DNA of 9,516 nucleotides from JBBQTU01 sp038213005 (GTDB lineage: Bacteria; Planctomycetota; Phycisphaerae; Tepidisphaerales; Tepidisphaeraceae), in the NCBI GenBank assembly GCA_038213005.1, contig JBBQTU010000169.1:1-9516 (forward strand), given 5' to 3'. A program made the translations under genes and the position numbers. Within the stretch, counting starts at the first letter, position 1. Each line of letters begins with the position of its first letter. Shown piece after piece: positions 1 to 5,584 of this stretch. The notes below the pieces were generated by a model. That model ran no database searches. It saw only the letters and a list, made by a program, of their open reading frames with translations, and was not told the DNA's origin.

Positions 1-1
1 C

Positions 2-112
2 CAAACGCCAGTCGCGCCGCCGCAACCCTTTCGCCCCCTGTGCCCCCACTGCGGTTGCAGCGAACTGATTCACCTGCGTGAACTGCCACGCCCGCGCAGT
101 CGTGGTCCCTAG
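2..112 (+). CDS. C-terminal fragment of a zinc-ribbon protein, possibly a transposase (partial)
   Basis: The frame is open from the left edge and ends at TAG 110-112, giving 36 residues; the start lies outside the window. The peptide has a Pro-rich stretch, then LCPHCGCSEL, then a basic tail ending RELPRPRSRGP. The CPHC pair with a third Cys close by looks like one knuckle of a zinc ribbon. A zinc-ribbon motif followed by a short basic or Pro-rich tail is a common ending of insertion-sequence transposases, including some IS91-like ones, which is why I suggest it. The other two forward frames lack this protein-like character. The family assignment is inference from a very short piece. It could equally be another zinc-ribbon protein or a decayed remnant. 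Confidence 0.42.
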   Translation, partial: QTPVAPPQPFRPLCPHCGCSELIHLRELPRPRSRGP

Positions 113-307
113 CCTCTGTACCCGCCAAAGCTTCTCCAACCCTGGATCAATCTGCCCTCTCACGGGCGGACAGGTCTATCATGGTCGCAGCCCTGAAAAA
201 CGCCGTCAACCCCCGCAAACAACGCCACAACAACCCCCGCGATCACGCTCCTTGACCCTCCACCGGCACTCCCACGCCCGCCACGGCGATAGCCGTTCAG
301 TCCAACG

Positions 308-342
308 GAGTTTTCGCGGCGGGAGTACCGCCCCGAAAACTC
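308..342 (+). terminator. Strong hairpin, probable terminator or leader structure
   Basis: GAGTTTTCGCGGCGG (308-322) pairs with CCGCCCCGAAAACTC (328-342) around a 5-base loop, GAGTA. Fourteen of 15 positions pair; the exception is C317 opposite C333. A T-rich tract starts 13 bases beyond the stem (356-381), which is farther than in a textbook rho-independent terminator. The simplest reading is that it stops transcription from the gene ending at 112 before the araB promoter. Because the structure is nearly symmetrical it could also act on the other strand, or serve as an mRNA leader structure if transcription starts farther upstream. Confidence 0.5.
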
Positions 343-355
343 ATAGTCTTGTCTG

Positions 356-380
356 TTCTTTTCTTTTCTTTTCTTTTCTT
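356..380 (+). repeat. Pentanucleotide tandem repeat TTCTT x5
   Basis: Five perfect copies of TTCTT, followed by one more T, form an all-pyrimidine run that stands out in otherwise GC-rich DNA. It lies between the hairpin and the araB promoter. It may be the T-rich part of a terminator or a bendable, easily melted upstream element. Short perfect tandem repeats of this kind can also change copy number by slippage, which would move the hairpin relative to the promoter. Confidence 0.85.
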
Positions 381-441
381 TGTATTTCGTGCTTGCCCGG
401 ACTCCAGGCACGCCCACTGAGGATGTAGCCGCCCGCCGCAC

Positions 442-469
442 TTGGCACCCGCTCCCTTGCCTGTATATT
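442..469 (+). promoter_or_regulatory. Predicted sigma70-type promoter of araBD
   Basis: TTGGCA at 442-447 matches the -35 consensus TTGACA in five of six positions. TATATT at 464-469 matches the -10 consensus TATAAT in five of six. The spacer is 16 bp. Transcription would start about 6-10 bases past the -10 box, at A475 or A479, and the araB ATG begins at 479. The transcript would therefore be leaderless or have a leader of at most a few bases. This agrees with the lack of any Shine-Dalgarno sequence before the ATG. Confidence 0.55.
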
Positions 470-478
470 GGCTCACCT

Positions 479-2167
479 ATGGCAAAGAAATACACCATCG
501 GGCTGGACTACGGCACCAACTCCTGTCGCGCGCTGCTCGTCGACGTCAAGAGCGGCGACGAACTCGCGGCCGCCGTCTTCAACTATCCCCACGGCGAAGC
601 CGGCATCCTCCTGGATCCTCGCGACCCCAACCTCGCCCGCCAGCATCCGCAGGACTACATCGACGGCATCGAAGCCACCGTCAAGGAAGTCCTCAAGAAG
701 GCCGCCTCCGTCCCCGGCTTCTCGCCCGCCAGCGTCATTGGCTTCGGCGTCGACACCACCGGCAGCACGCCGATCCCCGTCGACCCAACCGGCACGCCCC
801 TGGCCTTCAGCAAGGAATTCACCAATGACCTCGCCGCCATGGCCTGGCTCTGGAAAGACCACACCGGCCACGCCGAGGCTGAAGAGATCACCGCCAAGGC
901 CGCAAAACTCAAGCCCGAATACCTCGCCAAGTGTGGCGGGCGATATTCCTCCGAGTGGTTCTGGTCCAAGCTCACCCACTGTGCTCGCACCTCACCCAAA
1001 GTCTTTGCCGCCGCCTACACATGGGTCGAATGCAGCGACTACATCCCCGCCGTCCTCACCGGCGTCACCGACGCCAACGAAATCAAACGCGACATCTGCG
1101 CCGCCGGCCACAAGGCCATGTGCAACCCCGCCTGGGGCGGCTATCCCGATGTGAAATTCCTCAAGAAGGTCGACGCCAAACTCGAAAAGGTCCGCAAGAC
1201 GCTGCCCAGCAAGACCTACTGCATCGCCGATTCCGTCGGCGGCCTGACCCAGGCCTGGGCCGACAAACTCGGTCTGCCCGCTGGCATCCCCGTGGCGGCC
1301 GGCGCGTTTGACGCCCACACCGGCGGCGTCGGCTCCGGCATCACCCCCGGCTCGCTGGTCAAGATCATCGGCACATCCACCTGTGACATGATGGTCGCCC
1401 CGATGAAACGCAAACTCCCCAACATCCCCGGCCTCTGCGGCATCGTCCCCGAATCCATCCTCCCCGACATGTGGGGCCTGGAAGCCGGCCAGTCGGCCGT
1501 CGGCGACATCTTCAACTGGTTCGTCAACGTCATCCAGCCCGGCGGCGCTGACAACGGCTCGCATGCCCAGCTCACCCAAGGCGCTGAAAAACTCCAGCCC
1601 GGCGAAAGCGGCCTGCTCGCCCTGGACTGGCACAACGGAAACCGCACCGTCCTGACCGATCAGCGTCTCACCGGCGCCATCATCGGCCTGACCCTGCACT
1701 CCACCCCCGCCGAGATCTATCGCGCCCTGGTTGAGTCCACCGCCTTCGGCGCCCGCGTCATCATGGAACGCTTCGAAGAGTACGGCGTCAAAGTCGATCG
1801 CGTGATCAACTGCGGCGGCATCGCCGCCAAGAATCCCATGGTCATGCAGATCTACGCCGACATCATGGGCCGCCCCCTGATGATCAGCCGCAGTTCGCAG
1901 ACCTGCGCCCTGGGCTCGGCCATCGCCGCGGCCGTCGTTGCCGGCAAAGCCGCCGGCGGCTACGACAGCTTCCCCGCCGCCGTGAAAGCCATGACCGGGG
2001 TGCAGAAGCAGGTATTCAAGCCCATCAAGAAGAACGTCGCGGTCTACAACCGCATGTACAAGGCCTATCGCCAGCTCCACGACGCCTTCGGCGTCCGCAA
2101 CACCAAGTCGGACCTCTCCGGCGTGATGAAAGATCTGCTGACCATTCGTGACGAGGTGCGCAAGTAA
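479..2167 (+). CDS. araB: Ribulokinase AraB (FGGY carbohydrate kinase)
   Basis: This cytoplasmic enzyme phosphorylates L-ribulose to L-ribulose 5-phosphate with ATP, the second step of L-arabinose catabolism. The protein is 562 residues, close to the roughly 566 of the E. coli enzyme, and aligns with it along its length. The N-terminal FGGY domain begins with the phosphate-binding motif IGLDYGTNS (residues 8-16) and contains GVDTTGSTP (90-98), WKDHT (125-129) and YSSEWFW (156-162). The C-terminal domain has GAFDAHTGGVG (275-285), where Asp278 is the expected catalytic base, then IGTSTCD (297-303), GLEAGQSA (333-340) and NCGGIAAKN (444-452). I chose ATG 479 because the family homology starts there. 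The frame is open farther upstream, to a TTG at 380, but that extension has no family character. The stop overlaps the araD start (TAATG). The neighbouring epimerase gene makes ribulose the likely substrate rather than another FGGY sugar. Confidence 0.96.
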   Translation: MAKKYTIGLDYGTNSCRALLVDVKSGDELAAAVFNYPHGEAGILLDPRDPNLARQHPQDYIDGIEATVKEVLKKAASVPGFSPASVIGFGVDTTGSTPIPVDPTGTPLAFSKEFTNDLAAMAWLWKDHTGHAEAEEITAKAAKLKPEYLAKCGGRYSSEWFWSKLTHCARTSPKVFAAAYTWVECSDYIPAVLTGVTDANEIKRDICAAGHKAMCNPAWGGYPDVKFLKKVDAKLEKVRKTLPSKTYCIADSVGGLTQAWADKLGLPAGIPVAAGAFDAHTGGVGSGITPGSLVKIIGTSTCDMMVAPMKRKLPNIPGLCGIVPESILPDMWGLEAGQSAVGDIFNWFVNVIQPGGADNGSHAQLTQGAEKLQPGESGLLALDWHNGNRTVLTDQRLTGAIIGLTLHSTPAEIYRALVESTAFGARVIMERFEEYGVKVDRVINCGGIAAKNPMVMQIYADIMGRPLMISRSSQTCALGSAIAAAVVAGKAAGGYDSFPAAVKAMTGVQKQVFKPIKKNVAVYNRMYKAYRQLHDAFGVRNTKSDLSGVMKDLLTIRDEVRK

Positions 2168-2871
2168 TGGCCTACGAGAAACTCAAGCAAGCCACGTACG
2201 ACGCCAACCTGCGCCTGGTCGATGCGGGCCTGGTCATCCTCACCTGGGGCAACGCCAGCCAGGTCGACCGCGATGCCGGCCTCATGGCCATCAAGCCCAG
2301 CGGCGTGGATTACGACAAGCTCCGCCCCTCGGACATCGTCATTCTCTCCATCGCCACCGGCCAGGTCATCGACGGCCCGGCGCGCCCCAGTTCCGACACC
2401 CCCACCCACCTGCACCTCTACCAGTCCTATCCCACCATCGGCGGCGTGGTGCACACGCACTCAACCCACGCCACGAGCTTCGCCCAGGCCCGCCGTGAGA
2501 TCCCCTGTTTCGGCACCACTCACGCCGACCATTTCTACGGCCCGGTCCTGCTGACCCGTCCCCTTTCCGATGCCGAGATCCAGGGCGAGTACGAACTCAA
2601 CACCGGCAAGGTGATCGTCGAATGCCTCGCCGCCCGCAAGATCACCGAACCCCTGCACGTCCCCGGCATTCTGGTCGCCAGCCACGGTCCCTTCGCCTGG
2701 GGTAAGAACGCGGCCAAGGCCGTCGAAAACGCCATCGTCCTCGAAGCCGTCGCCCAGATGGCCCTGCAAAGCCTGGCCCTCAACCCCACGCTTGGCCCGG
2801 TGCCGCAGGCCCTCTTGGACAAACACTTTATGCGCAAGCACGGCCCAAAGGCCTACTACGGCCAGAAGTAG
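2167..2871 (+). CDS. araD: L-ribulose-5-phosphate 4-epimerase AraD
   Basis: This class II aldolase-fold enzyme converts L-ribulose 5-phosphate to D-xylulose 5-phosphate, feeding arabinose carbon into the pentose phosphate pathway. It is 234 residues, against 231 in E. coli, and aligns end to end with that enzyme. Visible family motifs are LTWGNAS (25-31), IKPSGVDY (42-49), SSDTPTH (75-81), the metal-binding pair in HTHSTH (His96 and His98), TTHADHFYG (117-125) with the catalytic Asp121, and SHGPFAWG (172-179) with the third zinc ligand His173. The C-terminus KAYYGQK carries Tyr231 at the position of the E. coli catalytic Tyr229. ATG 2167 overlaps the araB TAA by one base, so the two genes are translationally coupled. 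L-ribulose phosphate epimerases of the ascorbate pathway (UlaF, SgbE) are close relatives, but the partner araB supports AraD. Confidence 0.96.
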   Translation: MAYEKLKQATYDANLRLVDAGLVILTWGNASQVDRDAGLMAIKPSGVDYDKLRPSDIVILSIATGQVIDGPARPSSDTPTHLHLYQSYPTIGGVVHTHSTHATSFAQARREIPCFGTTHADHFYGPVLLTRPLSDAEIQGEYELNTGKVIVECLAARKITEPLHVPGILVASHGPFAWGKNAAKAVENAIVLEAVAQMALQSLALNPTLGPVPQALLDKHFMRKHGPKAYYGQK

Positions 2872-2885
2872 TACCGCCAAGGCAA

Positions 2886-2900
2886 GTCGGAAAGTCCGAC
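2886..2900 (+). repeat. Small hairpin after araD
   Basis: GTCGGA (2886-2891) and TCCGAC (2895-2900) form a perfect 6-bp stem with an AAG loop, 15 bases after the araD stop codon. There is no T-run after it on either strand, so it is only a weak candidate for an araBD transcript end. The 123 bp between the convergent araD and kinase genes hold nothing else I can support. Confidence 0.3.
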
Positions 2901-2994
2901 GCACGAAATCCTGACTGCGAGCAGGGGCCTGATGACCGGGGCACAGGCGCGACGGCGCATTGGCCTGGTGACACGGCCGACGTGCCGCCTCGGT

Positions 2995-5418
2995 TCAGGA
3001 GCCTGGCACCGGTGCCATCGCCTCCTGGATCGCCCAACGAAGCGTGCTCGCGGGAATCGGTTTGGTGATGTGCGTGAAGAAGCCCGCCGCAAGGCTGCGC
3101 TGCAGGTCCTCCTCCGTCCCATAGCCGCTGACGGCAATGCCCGGGATCGGCCGGTGATCTTTGAACCAGCGCATCACATCCAGGCCGCTGCCATCGGGCA
3201 GCCCGATATCACTGACCAGCAGGTCGAATTCCCCCGACTCGGCAGCCGCGAGCGCCTGTTTCATCGTCGCTGCGGTTACCACCTCATGGCCGCTGGTGCG
3301 GAGCACCTCGGTCATCACCTCGCGGGTCGCGTCATCATCCTCAACCAGCAGGATGCGCACGGGCCCGGCCACGCCATCGCACAGCGGCTGGGTCGGCCGA
3401 GCGGGGCCGGTCGATTCTGTTGCCGCAGCCAGAGGAAGGCGGACGGTGAAGGTCGATCCCTTGCCCAGCCCTTCGCTGGCGACGTGAATGGACCCGCCGA
3501 GTTGCTGCATCAGCGACTTGGCGATGGCCATGCCCAGCCCCAGTCCGCTGGGCCGGACATGGCCCATGCTGGATCCCCGCTCGAACGCATCGAAAACGCG
3601 GGGCAGGAAGTCGGGATCGATCCCGGCTCCGGTGTCGATGAACCGCAGTTCCAGCATCTGCGCGTCGGTGTTTTCTGATTCGATGGTCAGCGTGCCGCCC
3701 AGCGGCGTATATTGCTTGGCATTCTTGATGATGTTCCAGCAGACCTGCTGCATGCGCGTGGGGTCGACGTGGACCATGTGGTGCATGGCCTTGAGTTCGC
3801 ACCGGATCGTGGGACCCATCGCGTCGTCCTCTTCTGCCGACATCGCCAGCGCGCGTTCGACCAGTTCGTGGGCGTCAACCACCTCGGGTTTCAGGTGCAC
3901 CCTGCCCTGAGTCATGCGGGTCAGGTCGAGCAGGCCATCGATCAGGTGGCTCTCAACTTCGACGCTGTGACGCATCATCGCGAGCGATTCCTGCAATGCC
4001 GCGGGCATCTGCGGATCCTCCTGCAACATTGACAGGCGGATCAGCAGCGGGGTCAAAGGCGTTCGCAGCTCGTGGCTGACGGTCGCCATGAGCCGGTCCT
4101 TGGCATGGCTGGCGGCTTCGGCGACGGCCTTGGCTTCGGCCAGTGTCGCTTGCGCGCGCTTCCGATCCGTGATATCGCTCCAGACCCAGTGAATCTGCTG
4201 GAAGGCCCCGTCGGCGGCATACCCCACGCTCGCGTCCACCAGGATGTCCAGATGCGAGCCATCCCGACGCACGGCTTCAAGCTCCATCTGCTTCATGCCT
4301 CCCTGCTCCTTGAGATCGGCGAAGTGCTCCTTCATCCACTTGCGACTGGCGGGATTGAGCAACTCACCGCACCAGCGACCGCGCACGTCCTGCTTCTTTT
4401 CATAGCCCGTGGCCTCTAGGAAGGCCTGGTTGACATCGAGGAGTCGGCCCTCGGCATCCATGGTCTGATAGGGAATGGGCGAACCCTCGTAGAAGAGGCG
4501 GAAGCGTTCCTCAGTACCTCGACGCGCTGCCTCAGCGCGGTCGATCTCACCGCCGACGCTTCGGCCGATAAAGACGATGATCACGCTCACGGCGGCCAGG
4601 GCAAGCAGGGCCATGATCGCCACCCCCAGCATCGGGTTGATGCCGGCACGGAACATGCCGATGGCAACCCAGTTTCCCCCCACGATCAGACAGAGCATGA
4701 CCGGCAGCAGCGCCCTGGCCATGCGGGCGCCCACGGAGTCGCCCTCCATAAGTCGCAACGGCCAAGCCTGCGGTCCTGCCGCCGCCAGAAGCCCCATTCC
4801 CATCAGCAGCATCGTCGCCGCCGTTGGCAGCGAAACGGGGATCATCGCACCGCCGTAGAGCAGTGGCGTGCCGTACAGATAGCCCAGCAGGACCACCGCG
4901 CCCACAGTCGTCACCGCGACAGCCAGAGGGCCGACCAGGCGCGCCCGTGCTCTCGCCCTCGCCTCTTCCGCTCGGGGCGCGGACAATGCGAGCAAGGCCA
5001 GTCCCGCCAGCAGCAGCACGGCCGCCGTGATCGGTGAAGTGTGACCGATTCTCGCCCCCTGAATGTACAGCGGCTGGTCATAGACCAGGTCTTCCAGTGC
5101 CGTCTTAAACCCTCCGACAGAGCCCGCCACCAGTACGCCCGCCAGCAGTGCCGCCAGCACGGCGGCGGCAACCGCAAACTGACAACGTCCGGGTGAGCGC
5201 ACGTGAACGAAAAGGCCGACGCCCAGCAGGGCGAATCCCAGGGCCGCGCTCGGAGCCATCGGAATATACCCGGTGCGCCACTGCGCCAAGGCCGGCAGGC
5301 CCATCACCCAGCCGATCAAGGCCAGCAGGGGAAAAGCAGTGGCGGAAGCTGCGCAGACGGCCGCGAGCCAGTAATAGTCTGTGTTGTGGGGCGTATTCAT
5401 GTCATTCATGGTTGTCAT
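2995..5418 (-). CDS. Hybrid sensor histidine kinase with multi-pass membrane sensor, PAS and receiver
   Basis: From ATG 5418 the protein has 807 residues. Domains in order: about eight hydrophobic segments (roughly 15-40, 54-73, 80-103, 128-147, 160-182, 190-215, 235-256 and 262-285), one PAS domain (about 302-419), HisKA with the phospho-accepting His449 in SHELRTPL, and HATPase with the N box at Asn566, DTGAGI (595-600) and GLGLG (625-629). A C-terminal receiver has acidic Asp694/Asp695, phosphorylated Asp737, Ser764 and Lys786. All catalytic residues are present, so both autophosphorylation and internal relay to the receiver look intact. The receiver has no output domain, so the phosphate must pass to a partner not seen here. 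I recognise no named sensor family in the membrane part, and its signal is unknown. ATGs at 5409 and 5400 are alternative starts, and none of the three has a clear ribosome-binding site. The frame is open without a stop back to the TGA of the upstream kinase. The core is a close paralogue of that kinase. Confidence 0.93.
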   Translation of the reverse strand: MTTMNDMNTPHNTDYYWLAAVCAASATAFPLLALIGWVMGLPALAQWRTGYIPMAPSAALGFALLGVGLFVHVRSPGRCQFAVAAAVLAALLAGVLVAGSVGGFKTALEDLVYDQPLYIQGARIGHTSPITAAVLLLAGLALLALSAPRAEEARARARARLVGPLAVAVTTVGAVVLLGYLYGTPLLYGGAMIPVSLPTAATMLLMGMGLLAAAGPQAWPLRLMEGDSVGARMARALLPVMLCLIVGGNWVAIGMFRAGINPMLGVAIMALLALAAVSVIIVFIGRSVGGEIDRAEAARRGTEERFRLFYEGSPIPYQTMDAEGRLLDVNQAFLEATGYEKKQDVRGRWCGELLNPASRKWMKEHFADLKEQGGMKQMELEAVRRDGSHLDILVDASVGYAADGAFQQIHWVWSDITDRKRAQATLAEAKAVAEAASHAKDRLMATVSHELRTPLTPLLIRLSMLQEDPQMPAALQESLAMMRHSVEVESHLIDGLLDLTRMTQGRVHLKPEVVDAHELVERALAMSAEEDDAMGPTIRCELKAMHHMVHVDPTRMQQVCWNIIKNAKQYTPLGGTLTIESENTDAQMLELRFIDTGAGIDPDFLPRVFDAFERGSSMGHVRPSGLGLGMAIAKSLMQQLGGSIHVASEGLGKGSTFTVRLPLAAATESTGPARPTQPLCDGVAGPVRILLVEDDDATREVMTEVLRTSGHEVVTAATMKQALAAAESGEFDLLVSDIGLPDGSGLDVMRWFKDHRPIPGIAVSGYGTEEDLQRSLAAGFFTHITKPIPASTLRWAIQEAMAPVPGS
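3005..3016. repeat. 12-bp perfect palindrome at the kinase C-terminus
   Basis: GGCACCGGTGCC is a perfect 12-bp palindrome inside the last codons of the minus-strand kinase gene, 8 bases before its stop codon in that gene's direction. It could fold in RNA from either strand, including read-through transcripts of araBD. With no spacer and no T-run, it may simply be chance in GC-rich DNA. Confidence 0.35.
3430..4104 (-). repeat. Duplicated histidine-kinase core, copy 1
   Basis: This stretch, from the HisKA domain to the end of the HATPase domain, matches 6079-6753 with a constant offset of 2649 bp and no indels. Identical DNA runs include 3517-3548 (32 bp), 3722-3756 (35 bp), 3821-3849 (29 bp) and 4076-4104 (29 bp). 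Hand comparison of the encoded 224-residue cores gives 177 identities (about 79%). Confidence 0.85.
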
Positions 5419-5584
5419 CGTGCGTTTCAGGGGACGCGGTTGCGGCCAGAGCCGGCGCAATTCTGGCCGAGGCCAGCGCACTTCCGGCCACGGCCAAGGC
5501 GGGTGCGGGATTGCCCCGGCGGGTGCCGACGGCGACCGGGAAGGGGAAGATGGCGGATCTATCAGTTCTGTGGTTGCGGCTCAT
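5402..5584 (-). CDS. Candidate 60-residue coupling ORF between the two kinases
   Basis: An ATG at 5584-5582 overlaps the stop of the upstream kinase as ATGA. The frame then runs 60 codons across the whole gap to a TGA at 5404-5402, overlapping the first possible start of the downstream kinase (5418) by 17 bases and ending one base before its third possible ATG (5400). Such spacing is typical of translationally coupled genes. The product is Ala/Pro-rich with a weakly hydrophobic centre (roughly residues 26-48) and a polar acidic end (SPETHDDNHE). I recognise no family, and no Shine-Dalgarno site precedes it. It may be a real small protein, a translational bridge without product function, or a chance open frame in GC-rich DNA. 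Confidence 0.3.
   Translation of the reverse strand: MSRNHRTDRSAIFPFPVAVGTRRGNPAPALAVAGSALASARIAPALAATASPETHDDNHE

Larger units (their letters stand above)
113..478 (+). other. Intergenic region upstream of araB
   Basis: I see no convincing gene in these 366 bases. From left to right the region holds three things of note. The first is an imperfect direct repeat at 199-216 and 221-240 (AACGCC, 2 or 4 bases, then CAACCCCCGC). The second is a 24-codon reading frame from ATG 181 to TGA 253-255 with a GGACAGG sequence 6 bases before it; it could be a leader peptide but has no recognisable content. The third is the hairpin, pyrimidine tract and promoter listed separately. Longer open frames on both strands across this area have low-complexity Arg/Ser/Pro content typical of high-GC non-coding DNA. 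Confidence 0.6.

Noticed and set aside
208..242. Possible CRISPR-like repeats
   Set aside because: Only two imperfect copies are present, with no regular spacers and no cas genes.
380..478. Upstream extension of araB from TTG 380
   Set aside because: The extra 33 residues do not resemble ribulokinase, and the predicted promoter lies inside them. The family N-terminus begins at ATG 479.
992..2080. Long 362-codon open frame antisense to araB
   Set aside because: It is a mirror of the strongly conserved araB in C/G-ending codons. Its Gly/Asp/Ala-rich composition is typical of antisense frames in high-GC genes.
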